A DNA stretch of 64,000 nucleotides from Bradyrhizobium sp. OK095 (lineage in GTDB: Bacteria > Pseudomonadota > Alphaproteobacteria > Rhizobiales > Xanthobacteraceae): assembly GCF_900109945.1 (NCBI RefSeq), contig NZ_FOBX01000019.1:62001-126000 (forward strand). The letters are read 5' to 3'. Below the pieces are notes generated by a model. It was not told the DNA's origin. It searched no databases and worked only from the letters and a program-made list of their open reading frames with translations. Shown here one piece after another: positions 9,568 to 17,169 of the stretch (the stretch's first letter is position 1; each line of letters opens with the position of its first letter). Made by a program: the position numbers and the translations under genes.

Positions 9568-11004
9568 GTGACTTTCGTCGCGCGTCATGCGCTGTGGTCG
9601 GATGAGCAGAAGGACGCCGCAGCGCGCATGCGCCGTCTCGTCGAGGAGAAGAATCTCGAAGTCATCCGCCTCGCCTTCCCCGACCAGCACGGCATTTTGC
9701 GCGGCAAGACCATCATCGCCTCCGAGGCGATGGCGTCGCTCGAGAGCGGCTGCTCCATCACCACCACCATGCTCGCCAAGGACACCTCGCACCGCACGGT
9801 GTTTCCGGTGTTCACCGCGGGCGGCGGCTTCGGCATGAAGGAGATGGAGGGTGCGGCCGACGTGCTGATGGTCGCCGATCCCACAACGTTCCGTGTGCTG
9901 CCATGGGCGCCGACCACGGGCTGGGTGCTGTGCGACCTGTATTTCAACGACGGCCGTCCGGTGCCGTTCGCGACGCGCGGGCTCTATCGCAAGGTGCTCG
10001 ACGAAATCGGCAACCGCGGCCATGATTTCGTCGCCGGGCTCGAGGTCGAATTCCATATCTTCAAGCTCGACGACCCGCATATGCGAGCGGAGGATGCCGG
10101 CCAGCCGGGCACGCCGCCGTCGGTGAGCCTGCTCAGCCATGGCTATCAATACCTCACCGAGCAGCGCTTCGACCAGATGGAGCCGGTGCTGGAGATTTTA
10201 CGGCGCGACATCGTCGCGCTCGGGCTGCCCTTGCGCTCGGTCGAGGTCGAGTTCGGGCCGAGCCAGTGCGAGTTCACCTTCGCGCCGAAGAGGGGCCTGG
10301 AGCCCGCCGACAACATGGTGCTGTTTCGCTCTGCCGTGAAGCAGATCGCGCGCCGCCACGGCTATCACGCCACTTTCATGTGCCGGCCAAAACTGCCGAA
10401 TACGTTGGCGAGCGGCTGGCATCTACATCAGTCGATCGTCTCGCGTACGTCTGGCGAAAATCAGTTCATGGCGAAAGAAAGCGGCGAACCGCTCAGCGCG
10501 TTCGGCCGTTCATATCTCGCCGGCCTGCTCGACCACGCCCGCGCGTCCACCGTCTTCAGCACGCCGACCATCAACGGCTACAAGCGCTACCGCTCCTATT
10601 CGCTGGCGCCCGACCGCGCGATCTGGGGCCGCGACAATCGCGGCGTCATGATCCGCGTGCTCGGTGGGGCCGGCGATGCCGCCACGCGCCTGGAAAACCG
10701 CATCGGCGAGCCCGCCGCCAATCCCTATCTCTACATGGCCTCGCAGATTCTCTCAGGCCTCGACGGCGTCGATCGCAAGCTCGATCCCGGCCCGTCGGCC
10801 GACTCGCCCTACGAGACCAAGGCGCCGCTGCTGCCGAAAAGCTTGCGCGATGCGGTCAGCGCGCTGAAGGACGATCCGTTCTTCCGCGAGAAGTTAGGGG
10901 CGGAGTTCGTGGATTACTACACCCACATCAAGAATGCAGAGATTGATCGCTTCCTGAGCGAGGTGACCGATTGGGAGCATCGGGAATATTTCGAGGTGTT
11001 TTGA
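9568..11004 (+). CDS. Glutamine-synthetase-family ligase (gamma-glutamyl-amide synthetase-like)
   Basis: 478 residues from GTG 9568, with GAGGAG nine bases upstream. GS fold with the catalytic sequence blocks present: GLEVEFHIF (157-165), VEVEFGPSQCEF, SGWHLHQSI, NGYKRYRSYSLAP and ENRIGEPAANPYLYMASQILSGLDG. Metal ligands and the ATP site therefore look intact. It diverges from housekeeping GlnA and is closer in appearance to the amine-glutamylating enzymes (PuuA, IpuC, AtdA1/TdnQ types). Next to a Rieske oxygenase, it may glutamylate an amine substrate before oxidation; the real substrate is unknown. It could instead be a GlnT-type glutamine synthetase. Confidence 0.85.
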   Translation: MTFVARHALWSDEQKDAAARMRRLVEEKNLEVIRLAFPDQHGILRGKTIIASEAMASLESGCSITTTMLAKDTSHRTVFPVFTAGGGFGMKEMEGAADVLMVADPTTFRVLPWAPTTGWVLCDLYFNDGRPVPFATRGLYRKVLDEIGNRGHDFVAGLEVEFHIFKLDDPHMRAEDAGQPGTPPSVSLLSHGYQYLTEQRFDQMEPVLEILRRDIVALGLPLRSVEVEFGPSQCEFTFAPKRGLEPADNMVLFRSAVKQIARRHGYHATFMCRPKLPNTLASGWHLHQSIVSRTSGENQFMAKESGEPLSAFGRSYLAGLLDHARASTVFSTPTINGYKRYRSYSLAPDRAIWGRDNRGVMIRVLGGAGDAATRLENRIGEPAANPYLYMASQILSGLDGVDRKLDPGPSADSPYETKAPLLPKSLRDAVSALKDDPFFREKLGAEFVDYYTHIKNAEIDRFLSEVTDWEHREYFEVF

Positions 11005-11025
11005 ACTGGACCGCAGCCCTCTCCC

Positions 11026-11116
11026 CCGTCATTGCGAGCGAAGCGAAGCAATCCAGAATCCCTCCGAGGAGACAGTCTGGATTGCTTCGTCGCAAGAGCT
11101 CCTCGCAATGACGGGG
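11026..11116. repeat. Dispersed palindromic repeat, class A, second copy
   Basis: CCGTCATTGCGAGCGAAGCG on the left and CTCGCAATGACGGGG on the right, sharing the GAAGCAATCCAG core with 9432-9512. It lies between the convergent ligase and livF genes, where it could act as a terminator. Confidence 0.85.
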
Positions 11117-11128
11117 AGAGAACGGGGG

Positions 11129-11857
11129 CTAAATCCCCAGATATTTATGCTGCAGATCCGGCTCGGCCATCAGCTCAACCGACGTGCCGCTCCACACCGT
11201 CTTGCCGCGCTCGATGATGGTGTGGCGGTCGCAGATGCGGGCGAGATGATCGACGTTCTTGTCGACGACGAGAATCGACTGGCCGCGGCTCTTGAGCAGC
11301 GACAGGCAGTGCCAGATCTCTTCGCGGATCAGCGGGGCGAGACCTTCGGTCGCTTCGTCCAGGATCAGCAGCTTTGGATTAGTCATCAGCGCGCGGCCGA
11401 TCGCGAGCATCTGCTGCTCGCCGCCGGAGAGCTGGTTGCCCATGTTGGACGCGCGCTCGGCCAGGCGCGGAAACATCACGTAGATCGCGGCCAGCGTCCA
11501 GGGATTGGGGCTATCGAAGCGATCGGCGGCGGCCGCGACCAGGTTTTCTCGCACGGTGAGGTTCGGGAAGATCTGGCGCCCCTCCGGCACAAGGCCGATT
11601 CCGAGTTTTGCAATTCTGTAGGATGGCTGCGTCCGCACCTCAGTGCCCGCAAAGCGGATGCTGCCGGCGCGCGCGGGCGTCAGACCCATGATGGAGCGGA
11701 TCGTCGTGGTCTTGCCCATGCCGTTGCGGCCCATCAGCGAGACCATCTCGCCCGGCTTGATCGACAGCGACAGGCCGAACAGCACCTGCGAGAGGCCGTA
11801 GCAGGTTTCGATGCCGTCGACGTCGAGCAGGGTGTCAGTCACCGCTTTTTCAGACAT
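11129..11857 (-). CDS. Liv-type ABC transporter ATP-binding protein (LivF family)
   Basis: 242 residues. Walker A GRNGMGKTT, LSGGEQQ signature, Walker B LLILDEATEGLAP and the H-loop region are as expected for LivF; the C-terminal extension ends HKYLGI. It is the last gene of livH-livM-livG-livF on the minus strand and overlaps livG by 8 bases. Family role: energising uptake of branched amino acids or, commonly in bradyrhizobia, aromatic acids. Aromatic specificity is inferred from context and from the TGCA sites upstream of livH. Confidence 0.9.
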   Translation of the reverse strand: MSEKAVTDTLLDVDGIETCYGLSQVLFGLSLSIKPGEMVSLMGRNGMGKTTTIRSIMGLTPARAGSIRFAGTEVRTQPSYRIAKLGIGLVPEGRQIFPNLTVRENLVAAAADRFDSPNPWTLAAIYVMFPRLAERASNMGNQLSGGEQQMLAIGRALMTNPKLLILDEATEGLAPLIREEIWHCLSLLKSRGQSILVVDKNVDHLARICDRHTIIERGKTVWSGTSVELMAEPDLQHKYLGI

Positions 11858-12617
11858 GGTGCGTCACCACATGCGCCTCGCCGAGATAGGCGCGTTTGAC
11901 GTCCTCGTTGGCGCGGATCGCGGCGGGATCGCCGGAAGCAATGACGCGGCCATAGACCAGCACCGAGATGCGGTCGGCGAGTGCAAACACCGCGGGCATG
12001 TCGTGCTCGACCAGCACGATCGAGACTTCTTTCCGCAGCTCCTGGAGCAGCTTCACCATGCCCTGGGATTCGGTGACGCCGAGACCGGCCATCGGCTCGT
12101 CCAGCAGCAGCAACTTGGGCTTGCTCGCGAGCGCGACCGCGAGCTCGATCTGGCGGCGCTCGCCATGGCTGAGTCTGGACACCAGCACATCGGCACGATG
12201 CAACAGGCCGACGCGGTCGAGCGCGGCGTGGGCGGCATCGCGCAGACCCTTTTCCTTGCGCGCATCGGCGAAGAAACGGAACGAGTGGCCGGCATGCGCC
12301 TGTGCCGCCAGCGCGACATTGTCGGCGGCGGTGAAATCAAGCAGCAGCGAGGTGATCTGGAACGAGCGGGCGAGACCCAGCGCGCAGCGGCGATAGGCCG
12401 GCAGATAGGTGATGTCGCGGCCGCCGAGTGAAACGCTGCCGGAATGTGGCTCGAGATGTCCGGTGAGCTGGCTGATCAGCGTGGTCTTGCCGGCGCCGTT
12501 CGGGCCAATGATGGCGTGCAGCTCGCCGCTCGCGACGTCGAGCGAGACGTTGTCCGTCGCGACAATGCCGCCGAAGCGGCGCACCAGCTTTTCGACGCGG
12601 AGCAAGGGTTCAGCCAC
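11850..12617 (-). CDS. Liv-type ABC transporter ATP-binding protein (LivG family)
   Basis: 255 residues from GTG 12617 (VAEPLLRVEKLVRRFGG), with GGAGG seven bases upstream; this start is favoured over the longer frame to 12653. Walker A GPNGAGKTT, signature LSHGERRQIELA, Walker B LLLLDEPMAGL. The gene starts 8 bases inside the end of livM and ends 8 bases inside livF, a tightly coupled cassette. Confidence 0.9.
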   Translation of the reverse strand: MAEPLLRVEKLVRRFGGIVATDNVSLDVASGELHAIIGPNGAGKTTLISQLTGHLEPHSGSVSLGGRDITYLPAYRRCALGLARSFQITSLLLDFTAADNVALAAQAHAGHSFRFFADARKEKGLRDAAHAALDRVGLLHRADVLVSRLSHGERRQIELAVALASKPKLLLLDEPMAGLGVTESQGMVKLLQELRKEVSIVLVEHDMPAVFALADRISVLVYGRVIASGDPAAIRANEDVKRAYLGEAHVVTHHV

Positions 12618-13554
12618 GATTGAGCCTCCCGAGCAGGCCCATGATGCCGCCACGGCCGAACAACACGATCAGCAAAAGCAACGGGCCCATGATCAGCGCC
12701 CAGTATTCGGTGAGCTGCGACAAAAACTCTTCCAGCAGCAGATACACCACCGCGCCCATGACCGGACCGAACAGCGTGCCCATGCCCCCCAGGATCACCA
12801 TCACCATGAGGTCGCCGGAGCGGGTCCAGTACATCACGGCCGGGCTGATGAAGTCGGTGTTGTTGGCGAGCAGCGCGCCGGCAAGGCCGCACATCATGCC
12901 GGAGATGACGAAGCAGACCAGCTGGTAGCGTTTTGCGGGGAAGCCGATCGCCTGCATGCGCTGCTCGTTGGAGCGCAGGCCCTGCACGACGAGACCGAAG
13001 CGCGAATTGACGATGCGCCAGATCAGGACAATGACCGCGAACAGACAGCCGAGGCAGAGATAATAGAACTGCGTGCGGTTCGACAGGTTGATCAGCCCGG
13101 AGAAGTCGCTGCGCTTGTAGACGGTCAGGCCGTCATCGCCGCCGTAGCGCGCGAGGCCCGAGGCGACGTAATAGGCCATCTGCGCGAAGGCGAGCGTGAT
13201 CATGATGAAATAGACGCCGCGGGTGCGCAAGGAGAGCGCGCCGATCACGAGTCCGTAAATCGCGGAGGCCGCGAGCGCGACCGGAAACTGGATGAAGCCG
13301 CTTCCGACGCCTTCCTGCGCGAGCATCCCTACTGCGTAACCGCCGATGCCGAGATAGGCGGCATGGCCAAAGCTCATCATGCCGCCGAAGCCCATGATGA
13401 GGTTGAGGCTCGCGGCGGCCAGCGCCAGGATGATGACGCGGGTGAACAGCGTCAGGATGAAGATGTTGCCCGACAGCTGCGAATACAGCGGCAGCAGCAC
13501 GAGGCCCGCCAGCATCAGGGCCGTGACGGCCTTGCTTACCGTGAAAGTCTTCAT
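12610..13554 (-). CDS. Liv-type ABC transporter permease (LivM family)
   Basis: 314 residues, strongly hydrophobic, with eight or more predicted membrane segments. The LivM signature GFGGMMSFGHAAYLGIGGYAVG is at about 54-75 and the EAA-like GGMGTLFGPVMGAVV loop is near 255-270. The ATG overlaps the livH stop (ATGA). Works as a heterodimer with LivH in the inner membrane. Confidence 0.9.
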   Translation of the reverse strand: MKTFTVSKAVTALMLAGLVLLPLYSQLSGNIFILTLFTRVIILALAAASLNLIMGFGGMMSFGHAAYLGIGGYAVGMLAQEGVGSGFIQFPVALAASAIYGLVIGALSLRTRGVYFIMITLAFAQMAYYVASGLARYGGDDGLTVYKRSDFSGLINLSNRTQFYYLCLGCLFAVIVLIWRIVNSRFGLVVQGLRSNEQRMQAIGFPAKRYQLVCFVISGMMCGLAGALLANNTDFISPAVMYWTRSGDLMVMVILGGMGTLFGPVMGAVVYLLLEEFLSQLTEYWALIMGPLLLLIVLFGRGGIMGLLGRLNRG

Positions 13555-14468
13555 CGACGGTTGGCCGGAAACAGGCCCTCCGGCCGCACCACCAGCACAA
13601 TCGCCATCACCAGATAGATCAGCATGGACGACAGCGCGGGCGCTGCGGTCGAGGCCGCGGCACTGCTCAATACCTGCCGCAGCAGGTTCGGCAGGAAGGC
13701 GCGGCCGAGCGTGTCGATCATGCCGACAGAGATCGCAGCGATGAACGCGCCGCGGATCGAGCCGATGCCGCCGATCACGACGATGACAAAGGCGAGGATC
13801 AAAATGTTCTCGCCCATGCCGATCTGCACGGTGAGGATCGGCGCCTGCATCAGCCCGGCAAGGCCCGCGAGCGCGGCGCCAAGGCCGAACACCAGCGTGT
13901 AGAGCAGCTTGATGTTGATGCCGAGCGCGCCGATCATCTCGCGGTTGGAGGCGCCGGCGCGGATCAGCATTCCGATGCGGGTGCGCATCACGCCGAGATA
14001 GAGCAGCAGCGCAACCATCAGCGCGACGACGATGATGGCGAGCCGGTAGGCGGGATAATGAATGCCGGGCAGGATCGGCACCGGCACCGTGAGCCAGACC
14101 GGCAGCGGCAGCGCAAGGCCGGCCGGGCCCCAGATCAGCCGCACGGCTTCATTGAAGAACAGGATCAGACCGAAGGTCGCGAGCACGTGGTCGAGATGGT
14201 CGCGGCCGTAGAGATGCCGCAGCGCCGACATTTCGAGCACGATGCCGAGCACCAGCGTGGCGCCTAGCGCCAGCAGCGCGCCGAGCAGGAAGCTGCCGGT
14301 CCAGGCCGCGAAGGTCGCCGCGAAATAGGCGCCCATCATGTAGAGCGAGCCGTGCGCGAGGTTGACGAGATCCATGATCCCGAACACCAGCGTCAGGCCG
14401 GCAGCGAGCAGGAACAGCAGCAGGCCGAACTGCAATCCGTTCAAAAACTGTTCGACGACGAGTAGCAT
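13551..14468 (-). CDS. Liv-type ABC transporter permease (LivH family)
   Basis: 305 residues from ATG 14468 (a TTG lies one codon before). LivH features: LVFGIMDLVNLAHGSLYMMGAY near the N-terminus and GGIGSIRGAFIAA in the cytoplasmic coupling loop. First gene of a four-gene operon with no binding-protein gene; the periplasmic partner must be encoded elsewhere (candidates at 25.8 and 28.7 kb). The upstream region carries three TGCA half-sites at 10-base spacing, suggesting BoxR control and benzoate uptake. Confidence 0.9.
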   Translation of the reverse strand: MLLVVEQFLNGLQFGLLLFLLAAGLTLVFGIMDLVNLAHGSLYMMGAYFAATFAAWTGSFLLGALLALGATLVLGIVLEMSALRHLYGRDHLDHVLATFGLILFFNEAVRLIWGPAGLALPLPVWLTVPVPILPGIHYPAYRLAIIVVALMVALLLYLGVMRTRIGMLIRAGASNREMIGALGINIKLLYTLVFGLGAALAGLAGLMQAPILTVQIGMGENILILAFVIVVIGGIGSIRGAFIAAISVGMIDTLGRAFLPNLLRQVLSSAAASTAAPALSSMLIYLVMAIVLVVRPEGLFPANRR

Positions 14469-14611
14469 CAAAACTCTTTCAGGCGCACGCGGAATAGCGC
14501 CGATGTTCGAACACAGTCGCCATCAGTGAAAGAGCTCCCCCTGCCTGTTCAAGGCGGAAAAATGGGTAATGGCAGTATCGTTCCGAGGCAAGAGCGATTC
14601 GACACCCAACA

Positions 14612-14635
14612 TGCACTTTGTTGCATGCCGGTGCA
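14612..14635. promoter_or_regulatory. Tandem BoxR-type operator upstream of livH: three TGCA at exact 10-base spacing
   Basis: TGCA at 14612-14615, 14622-14625 and 14632-14635, i.e. two overlapping TGCA-N6-TGCA units identical in geometry to the site at 2414-2427 before boxC. It lies 144 bases upstream of livH in a 298-base gap (14469-14766) that otherwise holds only the hairpin at 14704-14735. Exact repetition of this geometry at a second aromatic-context operon is unlikely by chance. Confidence 0.6.
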
Positions 14636-14703
14636 TGCGATCGAAATCGAGCCTGCAAGAAAGCTGCCGTGCAGGATGGGGCAACCTGCCGCACCCAAAC
14701 GAT

Positions 14704-14735
14704 CACCCTCCCACCGGCAGGCCGGAGGGAGGGTG
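14704..14735 (-). terminator. Hairpin downstream of the bjaI small-gene operon
   Basis: Nine-base outer arms CACCCTCCC/GGGAGGGTG with an inner CCGG/CCGG stem; on the minus strand it follows the stop of the 72-residue gene by about 30 bases. The T run after it is weak (GTTTG), so termination efficiency is uncertain. Confidence 0.5.
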
Positions 14736-14766
14736 CGAATGTCGTCGGAATGGAGAGAGGATGCGC

Positions 14767-14985
14767 CTAGTGCGACGTGATCTGCCGGGGAGCATCGGCC
14801 CGCTCGGCAAGCACGGTGTTGGCCGTTGACGCCTCCAGCGCCGCCATCCGGAACAGATAGGCGAGCGTCGCCAATCCGGAATCGTCCGCCATCTGCGCCA
14901 GCTCAAGCGCCATGTCGGACATGTAGCCGAGATTCTCGTCCTTGGTCTGCGCCATGATCTGGCTGTCCCGCATCATGTTCGACAT
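14767..14985 (-). CDS. Small protein coupled to the autoinducer synthase
   Basis: 72 residues from ATG 14985 (MSNMMRDSQIMAQTKDENLG). The start codon is one base after the bjaI stop codon, which strongly suggests translational coupling; the longer frame to 15036 overlaps bjaI and is rejected. The sequence is predicted mostly helical (MSDMALELAQMADDSGLATLAYLFRMAALEAS) with no signal peptide or known motif that I recognise. It may be a regulator or an accessory of acyl-HSL signalling; function unknown. Confidence 0.7.
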   Translation of the reverse strand: MSNMMRDSQIMAQTKDENLGYMSDMALELAQMADDSGLATLAYLFRMAALEASTANTVLAERADAPRQITSH

Positions 14986-14986
14986 C

Positions 14987-15643
14987 TCAGGCGCTCTTTC
15001 GTTGCGCGGCAAGGCCGCAGATGTTGGCACGGGCAACGGCGTCCAGACGCGGGCCGTCCTGTCGCACGATCGAAGTCACGCCGATGCGGTCATGCAGGGC
15101 GTCGACGGTCTCCCGGCGAATGTCTATGGTCGCGGCCATGGTCCAGGCGTTCTCGACCAGAGCCGGCAGACCAAGCGGGGTCACGACGAAGCCGGCCTCG
15201 TGGAAGCGCGGCAGCCACCAGGTTTCCATGATCGCGCTGACCTGCGCGATGCCCTGATTGAGGCAGAACTCCTGCACCGCCGCCATCAGTTGCAGGTTGA
15301 GGGCGCCATCGCGGCGATCGCGCACGACGAAGTAGCGCGACCATTCCCAGACCAGCGGATCGGAGGGGCAACCGCGAACCGACGCCAGATGCGGGAAGAC
15401 CTCGCTCATCATCGAGGGCTTGGTCGTCGGGTAGAGCCGGTGACCGCCGATGACGCGCCGATCCTCCAGCGCGAGCAGATAGACAGTGTCCTCGTCGTCA
15501 TAGGAATCGACCTCGCGGCAATCCGGCCGGCGCAGCGTTTCCCAGCGCCGCTCCTCGACGAAGATGTCATGGCGTATCCGGAAGTGCTGATCGAGCACGT
15601 CTTCGTAAAGGTGGCGATTGACCGAGGAAATTGCGTGAATCAT
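14987..15643 (-). CDS. bjaI: LuxI-family acyl-homoserine-lactone synthase (BjaI-like)
   Basis: 218 residues from ATG 15643 (MIHAISSVNRHLYEDVLDQ). The conserved LuxI residues are present: Arg in FRIRHDIFVEERRWE with the Trp, Asp residues in EVDSYDDED, GGHRLYPTTKP, and the Glu-Arg of WEWSRYFVV. It resembles the Bradyrhizobium/Rhodopseudomonas branch that makes branched or aryl-HSLs (BjaI isovaleryl-HSL, BraI cinnamoyl-HSL, RpaI p-coumaroyl-HSL) from acyl- or aryl-CoA. Neighbouring benzoate and ferulate CoA ligases make an aryl-CoA substrate possible, but BjaI likeness favours isovaleryl-CoA. An upstream in-frame ATG (15655) lies in a palindrome. Confidence 0.88.
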   Translation of the reverse strand: MIHAISSVNRHLYEDVLDQHFRIRHDIFVEERRWETLRRPDCREVDSYDDEDTVYLLALEDRRVIGGHRLYPTTKPSMMSEVFPHLASVRGCPSDPLVWEWSRYFVVRDRRDGALNLQLMAAVQEFCLNQGIAQVSAIMETWWLPRFHEAGFVVTPLGLPALVENAWTMAATIDIRRETVDALHDRIGVTSIVRQDGPRLDAVARANICGLAAQRKSA

Positions 15644-15651
15644 GAAAACCC

Positions 15652-15672
15652 CCATTGAGCCTCAATGGGGAG
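15652..15672. promoter_or_regulatory. Ten-base-arm palindrome covering the bjaI ribosome-binding site
   Basis: Perfect arms CCCCATTGAG and CTCAATGGGG around one central base. On the bjaI strand the right arm contains the G-rich ribosome-binding site, and the hairpin is followed by GTTTTC. In RNA it would hide the site or act as an attenuator. The predicted transcription start (see the lux box) falls in or beside it, so the effect depends on the exact start. Confidence 0.6.
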
Positions 15673-15701
15673 AAGAATCTTCGAAAAGAGGCGGGTTCGA
15701 T

Positions 15702-15719
15702 ATTGGGAAATTTCCCAGT
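15702..15719. promoter_or_regulatory. lux-box-like operator (ATTGGGAAATTTCCCAGT) upstream of bjaI
   Basis: Eighteen-base palindrome, 16 of 18 positions symmetric, with perfect core TGGGAAATTTCCCA, centred at 15710.5, about 67 bases before the bjaI ATG and 8 bases after the bjaR stop. A LuxR-type activator bound about 43 bases upstream of a start would place the start near 15667. Good candidate BjaR binding site. Confidence 0.7.
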
Positions 15720-15726
15720 ACGCCGC

Positions 15727-16455
15727 CTAGGGATTGATGATCTTGTTGCGAATCGCCAGTGCAACCGCATGCGTACGGTTGACGGCGCCCAGCTTGCGCG
15801 CGGCGGTTGCGAGATGCTCTTCGGCGGTCCGCTGCGTAATGTGCAGGATCTCGCCGATCTCCCAGGCCGACTTGCCCTGCGAGGCCCACGAGATCACCTC
15901 GCGCTCGCGCGGGGTGAGACGCGTCAATGGATACGGCGTCGGCCGGAGCAGACGGCGGATGTGGTCGAAGCCGTACATCGCCATCAGGTGCAAGGCCGGC
16001 TTGCTGCGAGAGTTGAGATCCAGATGAACGCCGCCGAGCGACACCGCGGCCTCATAGCCGGTAAGCCCGTGGATCGGCACAATGAAGCCGCGCGACATGC
16101 GAAAATCGGTGGCGCGGTTCATCACCTCGGCCGCATTCGGCTCGAGTTCGGCATTATAGGGCGCTTCCGACCACTCGAACGGATTGACCGATTGCCGGCA
16201 TAGCCGCACCACGGGATCGGCGCGATCGTAATTGTTCTGGGTGTAGAGATTGAACCAGCCTGCCGGCCAGCGCTTGGCGAGCACCATCTGCGCAAACCGC
16301 TGATCGGGATTCGGCAAGCCGGTCACGATGATGGTCTCGAAGCCGAAGCGACCGAAGGCCGATTCAAGCGCATTCATTGCGTCTGGCACCTTGCGATAGG
16401 TATCCAGTCCTTCAATGAAGTCGAGCGCTTCCCGGCCATAGTCGACGGCGGACAT
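15727..16455 (-). CDS. bjaR: LuxR-family quorum-sensing regulator (BjaR-like)
   Basis: 242 residues from ATG 16455 (MSAVDYGREALDFIEGL), with AGGA upstream; the open frame to 16593 has no good site. N-terminal autoinducer-binding domain with the conserved WFNLYTQNNYDRADPVV (Trp, Tyr, Asp-Pro) and G-F-I-V-P-I-H; C-terminal GerE-type HTH at about 178-238 (LTPREREVISWASQGKSAWEIGEIL ... RTAEEHLATAARKLGAVNR). It binds its acyl-HSL and activates bjaI through the palindrome just downstream. Same strand as bjaI, 83 bases apart. Confidence 0.88.
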   Translation of the reverse strand: MSAVDYGREALDFIEGLDTYRKVPDAMNALESAFGRFGFETIIVTGLPNPDQRFAQMVLAKRWPAGWFNLYTQNNYDRADPVVRLCRQSVNPFEWSEAPYNAELEPNAAEVMNRATDFRMSRGFIVPIHGLTGYEAAVSLGGVHLDLNSRSKPALHLMAMYGFDHIRRLLRPTPYPLTRLTPREREVISWASQGKSAWEIGEILHITQRTAEEHLATAARKLGAVNRTHAVALAIRNKIINP

Positions 16456-16621
16456 CGGTGCGTTTCCTACCCCTCGCTCTCGGGTATAGCACGTATTTGA
16501 GGGCTGCCTCAATTCGCTGCTCCCGTAGTTTTCCGGAGCCCACCCGTTCCGAACATTTAATCTACTTGTGGAAGAAGTGACGTCAAGATACACCTATGGC
16601 GTCTGAAGCGGGAAAACCACG

Positions 16622-16798
16622 ATGCAAGACGAGGACATCGCCCTCAACAGCGTGCTCGGCCTGGAACTCAACCGCGTGTTTTTCGCCGTCCGCGAAACGG
16701 CAAACAAGCAGAAGATCATCGAGTTCGCGCGCGAGATGCTGCAAAGCGAGCGCGCAAAGCGGCCCGACAGCGCCGCGCCCGACGGCCCGGCGAGCTAG
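16622..16798 (+). CDS. Small hypothetical protein divergent from bjaR
   Basis: 58 residues: begins MQDEDIALNSVLGLELNRV and ends in a Pro/Asp-rich tail (RPDSAAPDGPAS). The middle (FFAVRETANKQKIIEFAREMLQSERAKR) should form an amphipathic helix. Codon composition looks coding (GC-rich third positions) and the ATG is preceded by a weak purine run. No recognised family and no signal peptide. Divergent from bjaR across 166 bases. It could be a chance frame, hence modest confidence. Confidence 0.45.
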   Translation: MQDEDIALNSVLGLELNRVFFAVRETANKQKIIEFAREMLQSERAKRPDSAAPDGPAS

Positions 16799-16920
16799 AA
16801 CGCAGTCGCGACAAACGACGCCGCAGCATCGCATCGCGCGTCGACACCGCCCTTCCATCTGAACGCGCAGATTTTAGTCGAAAGCAGTCTGGCTGTTGCC
16901 TTCCCTTTTTCCCGGCCACG

Positions 16921-17066
16921 CTCTCGTGCCCCGGACGCAGCGCAGCGTCTCTTCGACGATGCGCTGCAGAGCCGGGGCCCACATTGCCAATAGCAACCGC
17001 TGTGACATGGGTCCCGGCTCAGCGCCGCAACGCTAGGGGCGTTGCAGCGCGTCCGGGACACGAGAG
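16921..17066. repeat. Dispersed palindromic repeat, class B
   Basis: CTCTCGTGCCCCGGACGC on the left, GCGTCCGGGACACGAGAG on the right, with inner GCCGGGGCCC/GGGTCCCGGC arms. It occupies the centre of the 371-base gene-free stretch 16799-17169; the remainder shows nothing beyond the lysR leader. Confidence 0.85.
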
Positions 17067-17169
17067 CGACTTGCCTCCTCTCTCCACATCGACAAGCACT
17101 TGCCACTGGCTGCCATCGCATCTCTCGTGAGATGATCGCCGCCACGATCCTCTTTCGGATGCCCTGTTC

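Noticed and set aside
9432..11116. Repeats at 9.4 and 11.0 kb considered as CRISPR or IS ends
   Set aside because: Only two copies with genes between, no regular spacers and no transposase; they are dispersed palindromic elements.
15652..15672. Ten-base-arm palindrome first considered as the lux box of bjaI
   Set aside because: Only about 18 bases before the start codon and covers the ribosome-binding site; the 15702-15719 palindrome has the right distance and form.
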